Source: Thiocystis minor
GTDB lineage: Bacteria > Pseudomonadota > Gammaproteobacteria > Chromatiales > Chromatiaceae
Length of the DNA: 64,000 bases
Reading direction: 5' to 3'
Assembly: GCF_016653465.1 (NCBI RefSeq)
Contig: NZ_NHSQ01000151.1
Span: 16,503-80,502, forward strand
Shown: piece by piece, positions 1-9,836 of the stretch
How positions within the stretch are numbered: position 1 is the first letter of the stretch
Layout of the letters: the number at the start of each line of letters is the position of its first letter
Position numbers and translations under genes: made by a program
Notes under the pieces: generated by a model
Databases searched by the model: none
What the model saw: the letters and a program-made list of their open reading frames with translations, nothing else
What the model was told of the DNA's origin: nothing

Positions 1-612
1 GGCGATCGACGCCGTGACACCGGGTACCTGGAGCGAGGCGAAGACATAGGGCGGACTCCAGACGACTTGTCCGGGCGTCTCCAGGGCATCGATGAACCAG
101 GGCCGGGCGCGCGGGTCTTGGCTCGCCGGTTCCTCGCTCTGCTCCAGACGGCGCATTGCCGCGTCCCACTGGTGGATGGCGTAGCGCGCCGTCTCGCCCG
201 ACTCGCGCACCCGCGTCAGCCAGCCGTCTCCGTCACGGCGTAGAAAATACTCCCGGCCATCGGCCGCGGCGTCGATGACGCCCGCGATCTGGGGCATGTG
301 GGCAAGCGTCGGAATCAGGCGTTGATTCAATGCCGGCTCATCCTCCGGCGCGATCCCGGCGCTTTGCAGTCCGTCGCGGAGGATCAACAATTGCTGGCGC
401 ACCGGAAACAACAGACCGCGGACCTCGTCGCGGACCAGTGCCGTGGCCCCGGCGATCCGGCTCCCCGCCAGATCGTGCTTGATGTCGTCGATCAGCAGAA
501 GATTGATCGTCACCAGGACGCCGACCGTGAAGGCGACCAGGAGAATCAGGTCGCGAAGCAGGCGCGAGCGGATCGGGCCGGGCGAGAGATGTCGTAGCGA
601 GTAAGGGATCAT
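1..612 (-). CDS. Membrane sensor with Cache-like domain, N-terminal part
   Basis: The minus strand reads open from an ATG at 612 to the window edge (204 codons, no stop), so the output domain is missing. A transmembrane segment follows the start (about residues 20-42, LLRDLILLVAFTVGVLV...). The next region has the periplasmic Cache-fold pattern, with PWFIDAL followed by WSPPY near residues 170-190. The family usually carries a kinase, cyclase, GGDEF or receptor output, which cannot be chosen here. It is the last gene of the chemotaxis operon, 84 nt after the ParA gene, so it may feed signals to that pathway. No clear Shine-Dalgarno sequence is seen. Confidence 0.7.
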   Translation of the reverse strand, partial: MIPYSLRHLSPGPIRSRLLRDLILLVAFTVGVLVTINLLLIDDIKHDLAGSRIAGATALVRDEVRGLLFPVRQQLLILRDGLQSAGIAPEDEPALNQRLIPTLAHMPQIAGVIDAAADGREYFLRRDGDGWLTRVRESGETARYAIHQWDAAMRRLEQSEEPASQDPRARPWFIDALETPGQVVWSPPYVFASLQVPGVTASIA

Positions 613-696
613 CGATAACCGCGTCCAGAATTATCCGCATCGTTTCCGCATGGGCGCATCCTCGCACGAACTCACGGCCGTTGCAGTGGGCACGGT

Positions 697-1461
697 TTAA
701 CGCTCATCCACGAGCGGCGCCAGAGTGGCTGCCAAGGCGGCGAAATCCTCGGCCCCACGGCATTTGGGCGCGTACCGGCGGATGGGCTTGCCGGCACCGA
801 AGGCTTCCGCCAGGCGGATGTCGTTGCGGATCCCCGCCAGCACGCGGGGGGCGCCGAACTGGCGCGAGACTTCGCCCGTCACCAGGCGGTGTTGGCGAAT
901 GTGCTCCGCGGCCATGGTCGGCAGCAGGCCGAGGATCTTCAATTGCGGATTCGCGCCCGACATGACCTTGAACAGTACCCGCATCAATTGCCGCATGCCC
1001 TCCAGGGAAAGCTGATGCGGAACATAGGGAACCAGCACCCAATGCGCCGCCGTGAGCGCGTTGAGCAGCAGATGGTCCAGGGATGGCGGGGTATCGAGAA
1101 TCACCAGATCGAAGTCCGCAGCGATGTCTTCATGCGCGAGCGCCAGGGCCAGGCGCCGCTCATCGCGGGGGCCGCTGCCGTGTTCGAAGAGCTGGTCGGC
1201 TGGGACCAGCGCGAGGTTTGGGTCGTCCGTGCGCCGCGCCGCCGCGTTCAGGTTGGCCCGTGGATCGAGAAAGATGTCGTGAGCAGTCGGCGCGCCCTTG
1301 TCCACCTGCACGCCCAGTCCAGTGGCACAATGCCCCTGCGAATCGAGGTCGACGAGCAGTACCCGGCGCCCAAGCGCCGCCAGTTCGGCGGCGAGATTGA
1401 CGGCGACGGTGGTTTTGCCGGTGCCGCCCTTGCGGTTGGAGATCGCGATAATCTTGGCCAT
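697..1461 (-). CDS. ParA/Soj-family ATPase of the chemotaxis cluster
   Basis: This 254-residue protein starts MAKIIAISN and has an intact deviant Walker A (RKGGTGKTT, signature Lys11) and the LVILDTPPS Walker B region. ParA-type ATPases position cargo by cycling between dimer and monomer. Homologues inside che operons place chemoreceptor arrays: ParC in Vibrio, and PpfA, which segregates the cytoplasmic cluster of Rhodobacter. Its place at the end of a che operon that encodes a soluble receptor suggests the same job. An in-frame extension upstream of the ATG exists, but family length favours the start at 1461. No ParB is seen. Confidence 0.9.
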   Translation of the reverse strand: MAKIIAISNRKGGTGKTTVAVNLAAELAALGRRVLLVDLDSQGHCATGLGVQVDKGAPTAHDIFLDPRANLNAAARRTDDPNLALVPADQLFEHGSGPRDERRLALALAHEDIAADFDLVILDTPPSLDHLLLNALTAAHWVLVPYVPHQLSLEGMRQLMRVLFKVMSGANPQLKILGLLPTMAAEHIRQHRLVTGEVSRQFGAPRVLAGIRNDIRLAEAFGAGKPIRRYAPKCRGAEDFAALAATLAPLVDER

Positions 1462-1544
1462 GGCTACACCGCGTCCTGAGAGAAATCCATCGTTTTGTCG
1501 CGTCTTTCTGCTTCCCGCCATCAGGCAGGTCGGCAGACGCCGGT

Positions 1545-2831
1545 TTAAAACAGCTCGATTTGGGGTCGCTCGTCGCTCGCTACGACCTCGCCGGTCACGG
1601 AGGCGTGGGTTTGACGCTGACTGGACATGACATAGCGTTCGAGATGTCCGTCCAGACGCTTCTTGAGGCTCGTTGGCAGGCTGCCGTCCCAGTCGGGATG
1701 GCCCCAATAATCATCCAGCCCCTGCAAGTGCTCGCCCAGTTCGCGCAGTGCAATCCCGACCTGCTCCAGGCGCTGACGCACCACGTCCTGGAACTGGATG
1801 TAACCCAGCGCCTCGGACAACCGCGTGACGATTTCCTGGTTACCCGCCTCCACCCCCTGAATGACCTCCATCAGCAGGCCGCTACCTTCGGTAAAGCGGG
1901 TTTCCATGACGCGGATCTCGTCGATGATGTGGCGCAGTCGGTCGCTGGATTGTTGTTTGTCCCTCGCGTCCCGGGCGACGGCCAGTTCCGCTTGGGTGCC
2001 CCGGGTCGCGGCGCTGATCTTGCCGGCGATATCCGCCGCGGCGTTGGCGGTCTGGGTCGAGAGTGCCCTCACTTCACCCGCGACCACGGCAAAGCCGCGT
2101 CCCGCCTCGCCCGCGCGGGCGGCCTCGATGGCGGCATTGAGTGCCAGCAGATTGATCTGATTGGCGATGCCTGAAATCATCCCCACCAGCGGGGACAGCG
2201 CCCCCACCTGGTTGGCGAGCCGCTCGATGCGCTCCAGGTTGCGGTTCAGTTCAGCCCTCTGTCCATCCAGATGCTCGGTCAGGACGGCGATCACCTGCTG
2301 ATTGTTGACCGTCTGCCGTTGCATGATGTCCGCCAGCGCCATGCCGTTGCGCATGGAATGGCCGATCCGCTCCACCTGCATCCGCGAGAGTTCGTGCACC
2401 TGATCGATCTGCTCAATGACCGCCAGGACGCCACGCTCGGTTTCCTCGACGGCACCGTCCATCTGGCTGCCCATGATGTCGAGGTAGGGTGGGACATGGC
2501 GGATCTCGTCCTGAACGGCATGCTGTTGCGTGAGCATGCCCGCGAGCCGAGACCGACTGTCGCGCAGCAAAAACGTGAGTTGCCGCACATCCCGACGCAG
2601 GAAGACCCACGCCAGCCCCGCGGTGAACGCCAGCACGGAGATCGTGGAGACACCGGTGGTCAGGGCGATTTCGGTGGCATAGCCGATGTTCATGGGGACG
2701 ATGAAGGTCTCGCGCAGCCAGGGCGAGAGGAACCAGGCGATCAGAACGTTGAGCGCGAGGGCGGCCAGCGCCACCATCAGGAGCCGGAACAGCGCGCCAG
2801 GCGAGGGAAATGGAATCTCGGCGGAGGTCAT
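1545..2831 (-). CDS. Short membrane methyl-accepting chemotaxis protein
   Basis: The 428-residue receptor has two transmembrane segments at about 17-35 and 58-78 with only about 20 residues between them, so it has no periplasmic ligand domain and no obvious HAMP. The signalling hairpin tip is clear ([28 protein letters not shown], quoted in part, about residues 225-265). Near the C-terminus is [10 protein letters not shown], a motif found in a subset of receptor-like proteins. It presumably senses the membrane or cytoplasm, or acts as a membrane anchor for the array. No CheR-docking pentapeptide is visible at the C-terminus (IELF). Confidence 0.88.
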   Translation of the reverse strand: MTSAEIPFPSPGALFRLLMVALAALALNVLIAWFLSPWLRETFIVPMNIGYATEIALTTGVSTISVLAFTAGLAWVFLRRDVRQLTFLLRDSRSRLAGMLTQQHAVQDEIRHVPPYLDIMGSQMDGAVEETERGVLAVIEQIDQVHELSRMQVERIGHSMRNGMALADIMQRQTVNNQQVIAVLTEHLDGQRAELNRNLERIERLANQVGALSPLVGMISGIANQINLLALNAAIEAARAGEAGRGFAVVAGEVRALSTQTANAAADIAGKISAATRGTQAELAVARDARDKQQSSDRLRHIIDEIRVMETRFTEGSGLLMEVIQGVEAGNQEIVTRLSEALGYIQFQDVVRQRLEQVGIALRELGEHLQGLDDYWGHPDWDGSLPTSLKKRLDGHLERYVMSSQRQTHASVTGEVVASDERPQIELF

Positions 2832-2842
2832 CGCGGATCCCG

Positions 2843-3217
2843 CTAGGCGCCCGGCAGCACTTGCTTGATGACCTTGATGAGATCGGGTCCGGGCACGGGT
2901 TTCACCAGCCAGCCAGTGGCGCCAAGCTTCTTGCCCTCGTCGCGCTTTTCCGCCTGGCTTTCGGTGGTGAGCGTCAGGATCGGCGTGAACCGGAAACCCA
3001 GCAGCGCGCGCACGTTCTTGATGAGTTCCAACCCACCCATGTTGGGCATATTGATATCGGTGATGATGAGGTCGGGCCTCACGCCAGCCTTGAGCTTGGC
3101 GAGCGCCTGAGCGCCGTCGCCGGCGGTTTCGACCTTGAAGCCGTTCATCTCCAGCGTGGACTTGAGGCTCAACACCATGGTGGCCGAATCGTCCACGATC
3201 ATGATGGTTTTCGACAT
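2843..3217 (-). CDS. cheY: CheY-type single-domain response regulator
   Basis: The 124-residue receiver starts [11 protein letters not shown] after a strong Shine-Dalgarno (AAGGAGAACAAGGT). Phospho-acceptor Asp54 lies in [10 protein letters not shown], with the acidic pair DD at 9-10 and the switch Lys near residue 106 (LVKPVPG). It would take phosphate from the CheA encoded upstream. It is one of two CheY proteins in the operon; the other is at 6301-6672, so one may signal to the output and the other act as a phosphate sink. A longer in-frame reading exists, but the ribosome site fixes this start. Confidence 0.93.
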   Translation of the reverse strand: MSKTIMIVDDSATMVLSLKSTLEMNGFKVETAGDGAQALAKLKAGVRPDLIITDINMPNMGGLELIKNVRALLGFRFTPILTLTTESQAEKRDEGKKLGATGWLVKPVPGPDLIKVIKQVLPGA

Positions 3218-3242
3218 ACCTTGTTCTCCTTGATCCAGATCT

Positions 3243-3482
3243 TCAATGCGCGACCAACGCGGATTCCAGCCAGACGCGCAGTTGCGCATCCGTTGGCCAA
3301 GTCTGAATGACGGGTTTCGCTGCCATCAGCACTTGCAGGTTCGCGGGATGCAGATGGACGCAGGCGCCCAGATCCACCTTGGCCGTCGGTTTCTTTTGCA
3401 GCCATTCCAGCAAACCTTCCGCTTCCTCGACACTCACGACCTCGCGAAACACGGCGAGGTTTCGCTTGAATTCGATCGACAT
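3243..3482 (-). CDS. Small STAS-like protein between cheA and cheY
   Basis: This is a 79-residue soluble protein starting MSIEFKRNL. The segment VDLGACVHLHPANLQVLMAA resembles the strand-helix switch region of STAS domains, but the usual phosphorylatable Ser/Thr-Leu-Gly pattern is not clear. Its ATG overlaps the cheA stop (TGATG), so translation is probably coupled; a GTG one codon earlier is an alternative. STAS-like proteins next to cheA occur in other alternative chemosensory operons, where the role is unknown. It may bind CheA or the ParA protein. Confidence 0.7.
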   Translation of the reverse strand: MSIEFKRNLAVFREVVSVEEAEGLLEWLQKKPTAKVDLGACVHLHPANLQVLMAAKPVIQTWPTDAQLRVWLESALVAH

Positions 3483-6304
3483 CACAGTATTTCCTTGACG
3501 TTGAGCACCATCAACACCGACCCATCGCCCATCAAGGCGGAGCCGGCATAGGCCGGGATTCCCGCCAGCACGCCCGTCATCGGCTTCAGGATGATATCCA
3601 GGGTCTCGCGGAAATCGTCCACCAGCAGACCGACCGCTTCATTGCCCAGACGGACCACCAGCACCGCCAGTTCATCATCGGCGTTGGCCTTGGGCGCGAC
3701 GTCGAGCCCGAGCAATCCGTTGATGGACTTCAGCGGGACGATGCGCCCGCGCAACACCGTGGCCAGGCTGTGCTTGATGGTCCGGATCGCCGCGCGGGGA
3801 ACCCGCACCGTCTCCACCACGCTGTCCATGGGAATCCCGAAACGCTGGCCGTCGGAAACGACGATCATGACGTTGGTCACGGCCATGGACAAGGGCAACG
3901 AGAGTGACAGATGGGTGCCGCGCCCGCGCTCGCTCGTCAAGGCGAGGGTTCCGTTCACCTTGTCGACGGCGGTGCGGACCACGTCCATGCCGACCCCGCG
4001 ACCGGAGAGGTCGGAGACTTGCTCCGCCGTCGAAAACCCGGCGGCGAAGACCAGATTGACGGCCTCCTGATCGCCGATGCGCTCCAGTGTCGCCTCGTCG
4101 ATCAGCCCCTTGGCGTACGCCTTGCGTTTGATCGCGTCGGGATCGATCCCCTTGCCGTCATCCTGGATCACGATCACCACCCGGTCGGATTCCTGCGCGG
4201 CGCGCAGGGTCAGGGTGCCGGCCGCCGGCTTGCCGGCGACGCGGCGGACTTCCGGCAACTCGATCCCGTGATCCAGGCTGTTGCGCACGATGTGCATCAG
4301 CGGATCGCCCAGTGCCTCGATGATGTTCTTGTCGGCCTCGGTTTCTTCGCCTTCCAGGACCAGGTTGACCTCCTTGCCGAGCTTGCGCGAGATGTCGCGC
4401 ACCAGTCGCGGGAAGCGCTGGAAAACGAAGGAGACGGGCATCATGCGCACCTGCATGATGGCGTCCTGCATCTCCTCGGCGATGCGGTTGATCACCGCGT
4501 AATGGCCTTTGATGTCGCGCGACAGCTCGCGCACCCCGAACACCGCTTCGGCCCGTCCGGCGAGATAGGGCAGCGCGTTCTTGGCCACCACCATCTCGCC
4601 GATCAGGTTCATCAGACGATCGATCTTGGCTTGATCGACCTTGAGGCTCTTGGGTCCGGCGATTGCGTCCTCGGCGCGACGACCGAATTTGATTTCGCCA
4701 TCCCCCTCGGGCGGAGGCGTCGGTGCCAATGGTGCCTGCGTTGTTGACTCGCGCGCCATCGTTGCGGTCGTCTCTTCCGCGTTGACCGAGCCATCCGCCG
4801 CTGCCCCTTCAGCGTCGCTCAGATCCAGCGAGGGGGAAAATTGGCCGTCGAGCCAGGCCAACAGCGCAGCGCCGCTGTTGTCTGCCAGTGCCAGCGTGGT
4901 CGCGGCGTCCAGGCCGGTTTCCAGCCCCGGCAGGGCATCGGGAGCAACGGAGACACGCAGACAGCCGGCCAGCGCAGCGGCGGCGGCCTTGATCCGGCCC
5001 GGCAGCCAGGCGGGATCGTCTGTCAGTGCCAGGATCTCGCGTTGCGTGGCGACGATGGCAGCCAAGGCATCAGCCTCCGCCGACGCTGGCCCATTCGCCA
5101 TCGCCTGGCCTTGATTGATTGGCTCCATGGGTCTCGACTCGCTAGCTGTCGCAACGAATTGGCCGTCGTCAGGTTGAGAAGGACGAGTGATTTCGCTGTG
5201 CTCTGCCGATCCAGTCGTACCGATCTGGATGGAAGCCCAATCGGGGGCGGCAAGGCGGCTCAGTGACTCGACAAGCACGGCGAGGGCGGCGCGGTTCTCG
5301 GGTTCGATCTCCAACATCAACCGCAGCCAGCGCAGGGCCGAGGCGATCCAGAGATCGGGGTTGGAGAGTTCCAGCATGGTGCCGGCGTTGCGGGCCAGAC
5401 CCACGAGGTCACCTGTCGCGAGCAGATGGCGAGCGTCGGTGGCGAAATCGTCATACACCGGCCCACCGTTCGAGTCGCCTTGCGGCAGCACGAGAGCCAA
5501 CCGAGGCAACGGTGCGATCTCCACCTGATCCATCACATAGCGGTAGTGTTCTTCTAGCTCGGCACGCGGCGCAGCGGTTAGCAGACAGAAATCCAGCAGG
5601 CAACAGTAGGCGTCCATCTCGGCCAAGGGTGGCCAGGGATCGCGTGCCTCGATGCAGCCCCATCGCAGCTCGGGTGTCTGTCGCGCCAGAAAGAAGGGAT
5701 CCTCGCCCTGATAGAAACACTGTTCGGATGGGGTGTAGGCGATCCAATGCAAGAGATGGCCCGCGCCGGCGTGTCGGTAGGCATCCATGCGCGCGGCCTC
5801 GGGAATGACGGCGAGCGGCAGGTCTGCCCTGAACGAAGCCGACGGGTGTTCTGTCGCTCCGCTAGCGGTTTCCGCCTCGGCAGTCTCGATCGTGTCAGCG
5901 TGTCGCGGCCCGGCGGCATCCCTCTCCATCAATTGACGCAGTGACTCCACCAGGCGCACCGAGGTTCCGGCATGGGTCACGCCCATCGCCCCATTGGCCT
6001 CGATTTCATTGCAGAGCATCCCGACGAAATCCATCGCGTCCAGCAGGCAGTCGGCCAGGAGCCGCGAATAGGCTACACGGCCATTGCGCACGGCATCCAT
6101 CAAATCCTCGCCGGCATGCAGCACCCGCGTCATTTCAGGGAAATCGAACAGGCCGCTGTTGCCCTTGAGGGTATGCACCAGTCGGAACAGCTCGCCCATC
6201 AGCGCGGCATCGTCCGGGGCGTTCTCCAGTTGCATGAGCTTTTCGCCGATGCCTTGCAGGAAATCCCGTGCCTCGGACAAAAACTGTTCGAGCAATGGAT
6301 TCAT
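3482..6304 (-). CDS. cheA: Chemotaxis histidine kinase CheA, long N-terminal variant
   Basis: The 940-residue kinase has an HPt domain with phospho-His44 (LVHTLKGNSG), a dimerisation helix pair from about 556 (IDRLMNLIGEMV), an HATPase with N-box HIVRNSLDHG at about 671, and a C-terminal CheW-like domain at about 807-938. The stretch 130-555, about 420 residues, is not a normal P2 domain and is the reason for the unusual length. CheA takes receptor input through CheW and phosphorylates CheY and CheB. It overlaps the upstream cheY by 4 nt (ATGA) and the downstream small gene by 1 nt, so the block is tightly coupled. Confidence 0.95.
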   Translation of the reverse strand: MNPLLEQFLSEARDFLQGIGEKLMQLENAPDDAALMGELFRLVHTLKGNSGLFDFPEMTRVLHAGEDLMDAVRNGRVAYSRLLADCLLDAMDFVGMLCNEIEANGAMGVTHAGTSVRLVESLRQLMERDAAGPRHADTIETAEAETASGATEHPSASFRADLPLAVIPEAARMDAYRHAGAGHLLHWIAYTPSEQCFYQGEDPFFLARQTPELRWGCIEARDPWPPLAEMDAYCCLLDFCLLTAAPRAELEEHYRYVMDQVEIAPLPRLALVLPQGDSNGGPVYDDFATDARHLLATGDLVGLARNAGTMLELSNPDLWIASALRWLRLMLEIEPENRAALAVLVESLSRLAAPDWASIQIGTTGSAEHSEITRPSQPDDGQFVATASESRPMEPINQGQAMANGPASAEADALAAIVATQREILALTDDPAWLPGRIKAAAAALAGCLRVSVAPDALPGLETGLDAATTLALADNSGAALLAWLDGQFSPSLDLSDAEGAAADGSVNAEETTATMARESTTQAPLAPTPPPEGDGEIKFGRRAEDAIAGPKSLKVDQAKIDRLMNLIGEMVVAKNALPYLAGRAEAVFGVRELSRDIKGHYAVINRIAEEMQDAIMQVRMMPVSFVFQRFPRLVRDISRKLGKEVNLVLEGEETEADKNIIEALGDPLMHIVRNSLDHGIELPEVRRVAGKPAAGTLTLRAAQESDRVVIVIQDDGKGIDPDAIKRKAYAKGLIDEATLERIGDQEAVNLVFAAGFSTAEQVSDLSGRGVGMDVVRTAVDKVNGTLALTSERGRGTHLSLSLPLSMAVTNVMIVVSDGQRFGIPMDSVVETVRVPRAAIRTIKHSLATVLRGRIVPLKSINGLLGLDVAPKANADDELAVLVVRLGNEAVGLLVDDFRETLDIILKPMTGVLAGIPAYAGSALMGDGSVLMVLNVKEIL

Positions 6305-6672
6305 CGGTATACATCCCCCAGCAGCAGCCGGACCTGAGTCAGGAGTCGGTCCGGTTTGACCGGCTTGATCAGATAGATGTTGGCGCCGGCAATATAGGCG
6401 CGCTGCTCATCGTTGGCCTGCGCCTCGGTGGAGATCATGATGGCGGGCGCTTGCGGCAGATCCTGGCCGCGCAGCTCACGCAGAAATCCGTAGCCGTCCA
6501 GCTTGGGCATGTTGATGTCCACCAGATAGAGATCGAATGGCGACTGGAGGGCCTTTTCCAGCGCCTCAATCCCGTTCATCGCCTCCTCCACCGCATAATT
6601 CGCCGTTTCGAGAATCTCGCGGTGATACAGCCGCACCGTCGCCGCATCATCGACAATCAGGATGCGTTTCAT
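6301..6672 (-). CDS. cheY: CheY-type response regulator, second copy
   Basis: This 123-residue receiver begins MKRILIVDDAATVRLYH. Acceptor Asp52 is in LVDINMPKLDG, and the conserved Lys lies in YLIKPVKPDRL. It starts inside the cheR stop and ends inside the cheA start, both with ATGA overlaps, which indicates coupled translation and equal dosage with CheA. It is clearly different from the copy at 2843-3217 and is not a recent duplicate. Confidence 0.92.
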   Translation of the reverse strand: MKRILIVDDAATVRLYHREILETANYAVEEAMNGIEALEKALQSPFDLYLVDINMPKLDGYGFLRELRGQDLPQAPAIMISTEAQANDEQRAYIAGANIYLIKPVKPDRLLTQVRLLLGDVYR

Positions 6673-7526
6673 CGTTCCTCCAGGGGTCTTTGATAGACGA
6701 TGGCCTCGGGGAACTTGCGCACCTTGTACAGCGATGAGCTGCGGCTCATGGATTCCGAATGACCGAGAAAGATGAAGCTGCCTGGTTTCAGAATGTCATA
6801 GAAGGTTTCGGTTGCGGTCTTACGCGAGACATCGTCGAAATAGATCAGCAGGTTGCGGCAGAAAATCACATCGAAATCGCGATAAGGGCGAGTATCGGTG
6901 CGTTCGGCGAGATTGACCCGGGTGAATTCCACTGACTGGCGCAGGTCGTCGCAGATCTGATAGCCATCGGCCCGACGCTCAAAATACTGTTGCAGATACC
7001 TGGCAGGCAGATGCTGTACCGAGCGGGTGGAATAGAGTCCCTGGCGTGCCTGGGCGAGAATCCGGGTATCGATGTCGGAGGCGATAATCTCGACATCCCA
7101 GTGATGGATGCCGGCCCAACGTTCCAGGAGATAGATGGCAATGGAATAGGGCTCTTCGCCGGAGGAGGATGGCATCACCCAGAGACGGACGGGGCGGCGG
7201 TCGGTCTTGCGGGCGACGATCTCCGGCAGGACCGAATTGACCAGACACTGAAACTGATATTCCTCGCGAAAAAAATAGGTTTCATTGACCGTCATCAGAT
7301 TGGTCAGCGCCTGCAACTCCTCGCCGTTGACCTGAAAGCGCAGCAGGGTGAAATAGCCGCGAAAGGAGCCCGTGCCGGTGGCCTCGATGCGTTCCACCAG
7401 TCGCTTGTCGACGAAGTAGCGTTTGGACAAATCGAACTGGATGCCGGTCTTGCGGTAGAAAAATTCACGGAATTTCTGGAAATCCGCGTCGCTGATGGTC
7501 GGGTCGACCGGGACCGGGTCAGGCAT
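6669..7526 (-). CDS. cheR: Chemotaxis protein methyltransferase CheR
   Basis: The 285-residue SAM-dependent methyltransferase adds methyl groups to receptor glutamates. An N-terminal helical domain (FFYRKTGIQFDLSKRY) is followed by the catalytic domain, with MTVNETYFFRE, MPSSSGEEPYSIA and DVIFCRNLLIYFD, all CheR signatures. The start MPDPVPVD at 7526 is chosen because it follows a GGAG motif and overlaps the preceding HEAT gene by 8 nt; a longer in-frame reading would run deep into that gene. CheR works against CheB to set receptor adaptation. Confidence 0.95.
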   Translation of the reverse strand: MPDPVPVDPTISDADFQKFREFFYRKTGIQFDLSKRYFVDKRLVERIEATGTGSFRGYFTLLRFQVNGEELQALTNLMTVNETYFFREEYQFQCLVNSVLPEIVARKTDRRPVRLWVMPSSSGEEPYSIAIYLLERWAGIHHWDVEIIASDIDTRILAQARQGLYSTRSVQHLPARYLQQYFERRADGYQICDDLRQSVEFTRVNLAERTDTRPYRDFDVIFCRNLLIYFDDVSRKTATETFYDILKPGSFIFLGHSESMSRSSSLYKVRKFPEAIVYQRPLEER

Positions 7527-8142
7527 CACGGAGGCGCTCCAGGGCCAGATCGGCGGCAAATCGGATGTAGGGTTCATTCGCGAAGCGCGCCTTGAGGCGC
7601 AACAGACTCTCGCGGGCCTGCATGGATCCCACCTCGCCGAGCAGATCCACCGCCGTGCCGCAGACGTTGACATGGGGGTCGCAGTCTATGACCTCGATCA
7701 GCCAGGTTTCAACGTCAGGATGACACAAGGATTCAAGGATGTTGACCGCGAAGATGCGGACATCCGGATCCTGGTCGGCGAGCAGCCCGCGCATGATGGG
7801 CGCCATCGCGTCGGGCAGTTGCCGCATGGCCTCGATGGCCTCGTTGCGCAGCGCAGCGTCCTCGCTCCTCAGACAGTCCACGAGACCGGCCACTGCCGTC
7901 TCATCGCCCAGGGCAGTCAAGGTCGTGAGGATCACTTCGCGAACCGAGACCTCCGGTTCCCGTTTCAGATGATCGAGCAGCACCGCCGCGGCGTTCGGGC
8001 AATCCGCCAGATCCCGCGCCGCCCAGCGCCGGGCGGTGGGATTGGCATCCGCCAACTGCGCAACCAGGCCCGCGCAGTCGCGCGCGGATTTGCGCGCCTC
8101 CTCGGTGACAGGTTCGGCGGTTTGTGACTTGATTAGGGGCAT
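7519..8142 (-). CDS. HEAT-repeat-like adaptor in che operon
   Basis: The 207-residue all-helical protein has repeated pairs of the HEAT/PBS-lyase type, for example LADANPTARRWAARDLAD, SEDAALRNEAIEAMRQL and ADQDPDVRIFAVNILES at about 30-residue spacing. Such solenoids normally act as protein-binding scaffolds. Its position just before cheR suggests that it binds a chemotaxis component. The ATG at 8142 is preceded by an eight-C run and a heptamer repeat rather than a Shine-Dalgarno site, because the four-helix-bundle insertion separates it from cheB; its translation may therefore be impaired. Confidence 0.8.
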   Translation of the reverse strand: MPLIKSQTAEPVTEEARKSARDCAGLVAQLADANPTARRWAARDLADCPNAAAVLLDHLKREPEVSVREVILTTLTALGDETAVAGLVDCLRSEDAALRNEAIEAMRQLPDAMAPIMRGLLADQDPDVRIFAVNILESLCHPDVETWLIEVIDCDPHVNVCGTAVDLLGEVGSMQARESLLRLKARFANEPYIRFAADLALERLRDA

Positions 8143-8151
8143 GGGGGGGGA

Positions 8152-8168
8152 AGTGGTCAGTGGTCAGT
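8152..8168. repeat. Heptamer repeat AGTGGTC x2, downstream flank of the four-helix-bundle gene
   Basis: Two AGTGGTC units plus AGT lie directly after the four-helix-bundle gene. The restored stop codon of that gene (8157-8159) falls inside the repeat. A related heptamer tract in the same orientation lies at the other end of the gene. Confidence 0.75.
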
Positions 8169-8511
8169 AAGATTGTTGCGCAGTCCGATCAGCATGGCGG
8201 AAATTTCTCTTGTTTGAGCGATCCAGAGGCGACCTTGTTCTTTGTCGATGTAGCCGATCTCGACTCCGATGTATATCTGTGTACGCAGCTCGCCGCAGGA
8301 ACCCGAGCGCGATATCGAGATATCGCTGCCGATCCTTGTGGGATCGTCGCTCCATCCCTTCCGCGATATTGCTTGGAACCGAGAGCCCTGACCGGGTGAT
8401 CTGATCCCGAAATCCGAAGTCCCTCAAATCCATCAACGCCTTGTAAAGGTCCGCGCTGAGCCGCGCAGATTTCTTCCAGACATCAAGATTCTCAAATCCC
8501 ACCAAACCCAT
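8157..8511 (-). pseudogene. Four-helix-bundle (S23/bAvd-like) gene, frameshifted
   Basis: The first 76 or so residues match the four-helix-bundle family: FENLDVWKKSARLSADLY, then GLSVPSNIAEG and YLDIALG. After the CCC run at 8302-8304 (GGG in the gene) the frame breaks and the 115-residue product ends in a nonsense tail at 8164. Removing one base there restores the family ending: GSCGELRTQIYIGVEIGYID, then a stop at 8157. The protein class is found as free genes, in rRNA intervening sequences and, as Avd, beside diversity-generating retroelements, but there is no reverse transcriptase here. It splits the che operon between cheB and the HEAT gene and is flanked by heptamers, as if inserted as a cassette. 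Confidence 0.8.
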
Positions 8512-8516
8512 AAGAT

Positions 8517-8540
8517 AGTCGTCAGTTTTCAGTCGTCAGT
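8517..8540. repeat. Heptamer repeat AGTCGTC/AGTTTTC, upstream flank
   Basis: AGTCGTC, AGTTTTC, AGTCGTC and AGT run in tandem 6 bases upstream of the four-helix-bundle start codon. The unit shares the AGTnnTC pattern with the tract at 8152-8168, so the gene sits between two related repeats. Confidence 0.7.
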
Positions 8541-8635
8541 ATTTTACAAGCCGCTGTTTTAGAATATTTTTGTCATCCAAAAACGAAAATCCAGGTGCGA
8601 TCGGTAGAACTTCTCCGGCGACACGATAAACACAC

Positions 8636-9790
<1,155 letters not shown>

Positions 9791-9836
9791 GTCACCAACC
9801 CTGGTCCCGCCCGCTCACACCGACCGTCCTTACTGC

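Noticed and set aside
8152..8540. Diversity-generating retroelement around the four-helix-bundle gene
   Set aside because: No reverse transcriptase, template repeat or variable repeat is present; only the Avd-like fold suggests it.
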